From Sva-07 sp963747375 (GTDB lineage Bacteria; Actinomycetota; Acidimicrobiia; Acidimicrobiales; Ilumatobacteraceae), in NCBI GenBank assembly GCA_963747375.1, contig CAVVFL010000002.1, forward strand, positions 448,766 to 512,765: a stretch of DNA of 64,000 bases, given 5' to 3'. Shown piece by piece: positions 63,046 to 64,000 of this stretch; the stretch's first letter is position 1, and each line of letters starts with the position of its first letter. Under the pieces are notes generated by a model that was given only the letters and a program-made list of their open reading frames with translations, was not told the DNA's origin and ran no database searches. The translations under genes were made by a program, and so were the position numbers.

Positions 63046-63197
63046 GCCTTTCGTACTGCTCCCGGATCACCTGATCGTTCGCCGGGACGTTGTGCTCTGG
63101 CCTGCGTGAGCGTCGGGGTCACACTGGAATCAGCCGGGGCGAGCAACGATCAGACGCGCGGACAAGTTCCTGAACCGAACATTCGAAGGAGTCACCC

Positions 63198-64000
63198 ATG
63201 TCGTCGTCATCCATTGTCGTCCTTCGGGGGCCCGCCCCCGATCGGCAAGCTGTCGGGGTCGCTCGCCTCGTTCTCGGCCGTCCAGCTGGGCGGGTAAGAT
63301 TCGCGATCGGCGCCGCACTGGACAAGGCCGGCCTCTCCGGTGAGCAGATCGACTACGTCTACATGGGCCACGTCCTCCAGCCGGGCGCGGGCCAGATCAC
63401 CGCCCGCCAAGCTGCCGCGAACGGCGGGATCCCGATGTCGGTGCCGGCCACGACAGTGAACAAGGTGTGCCTGTCGGGCATGGACGCCGTCTACCGAGGC
63501 CGACCGACGCATCCGATCCGGTGACGCAGAGATCGTCCTGGCCGGCGGTATGGAGTCGATGACCAACGCCCCGTACCTTCTCCCCGGCGCCCGAGCAGGT
63601 CTCCGCATCGGCGACGGCGTGCTCGTCGATTCGATGATGTACGACGGTCTGTACTGTGCCTTCGACCAGTGTGCGATGGGTGAGGGCACCGAGAAGTACG
63701 CCCAGGCCCACGGTCTGGTCCGCGAACACATGGACGCGATGGCCGCCGAATCGCACCGTCGCGCCTTGCCGATGCTGCGCAGCAGCAGGGGTTGTTCGCG
63801 GACGAGATCGTGCCGGTGACCGTCCCGCAACGCCGCGGTGACGCCGTCATCGTGGGTCACGACGAAGGCGTGCGAGGCGAGACGACCATCGAGTCGCTCG
63901 CCGGACTTCGTCCGGCGTTCGACACCCACGGCCACATCACCGCCGGCAACGCCAGCCAGATCAGCGACGGCGCGTCGCAGCGATGGTCATTACGACTGCG
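63198..64000 (+). CDS. Acetyl-CoA acetyltransferase (thiolase), 3' end outside window, frameshifts
   Basis: Begins ATG 63198 with MSSSSIVVLRG and IGKLSGSLASFSAVQLGG, then AIGAALDKAGLSGEQIDYVY, TTVNKVCLSGMDAV with the catalytic Cys, and VLAGGMESMTNAPYLLPGAR. ESHRRAL and TAGNASQISDGAS follow near the window end, so the gene continues to the right. Breaks near 63235, 63300, 63505 and 63780. It condenses or cleaves acyl-CoA units. The link to the ars genes is only adjacency. Confidence 0.85.

Overview
The window is high-GC DNA with dense coding on both strands. It looks like an actinobacterium, most plausibly of the class Acidimicrobiia (Ilumatobacter-like). This is inferred from gene content: an F420-type luciferase-like oxidoreductase, a TIGR03084/mycothiol-isomerase-like protein, a DUF3516 helicase, an acyl-CoA reductase-HAD fusion, and ArsC proteins of the actinobacterial kind. 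I cannot name the species. Many conserved genes (murF, the biotin carboxylase, GAPDH, gpmI, acr3) are broken by single-base indels, mostly one-base gains, while their neighbours are intact. I treat these as probable consensus errors and give each gene its full extent.

Region 1 (1-29 kb) is ordinary chromosome. A minus-strand run holds a fatty acyl-CoA reductase/HAD fusion, a zinc-type dehydrogenase and a LarA-like protein; a divergent TetR gene lies beside a perfect palindrome. Next come the divergent cell-wall pair ddl/murF, an MFS exporter and an epoxide hydrolase. A translationally coupled operon encodes a biotin-dependent acyl-CoA carboxylase (beta, alpha) and an AtuA-like protein. Then come a Nudix hydrolase, a type II NADH dehydrogenase, a dimethylformamidase-like protein, a DUF3516 helicase interrupted by a hairpin-plus-repeat insertion, a class V aminotransferase, an SDR, two GNATs and a CGNR regulator with its own palindrome.

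Region 2 (about 29-47 kb) is an accessory island. Small modules (two VapBC pairs, a MazEF-like pair, a DUF433/DUF5615 pair, a DUF4160/DUF2442 pair, a few small single genes) are separated by a family of imperfect dyad boxes related to GGTCCTCAACCGGAC. The boxes often occur in pairs 60-76 bp apart. Three copies of one small serine resolvase lie in the same stretch, only one full length, and boxes sit just upstream of them. An IS110 transposase with a structured upstream segment (candidate bridge RNA) and a large cyclase-ATPase regulator close the island. I regard the box array plus resolvase as the best candidate for an undescribed system.

Region 3 (47-53 kb) returns to ordinary genes: an F420-type oxidoreductase, an ArfB-like hydrolase, an AlkB-like dioxygenase, alanine dehydrogenase, a 2-hydroxyacid dehydrogenase, a J-domain protein and tRNA-Val(CAC). 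A deleted conjugative relaxase abuts the tRNA.

Region 4 (53.5-63 kb) is an arsenic-resistance island. One minus-strand operon with overlapping starts and stops runs arsR-arsC fusion, arsC, GAPDH, arsJ. Beside it are an arsR, an ArsI/CadI-like protein, a phosphoglycerate mutase (gpmI), acr3-arsR, and a divergent ArsP-like permease with a small thioredoxin. Together they could reduce arsenate and expel arsenite, turn arsenate into exportable arseno-phosphoglycerate, and handle organoarsenicals. A partial thiolase runs off the right end.
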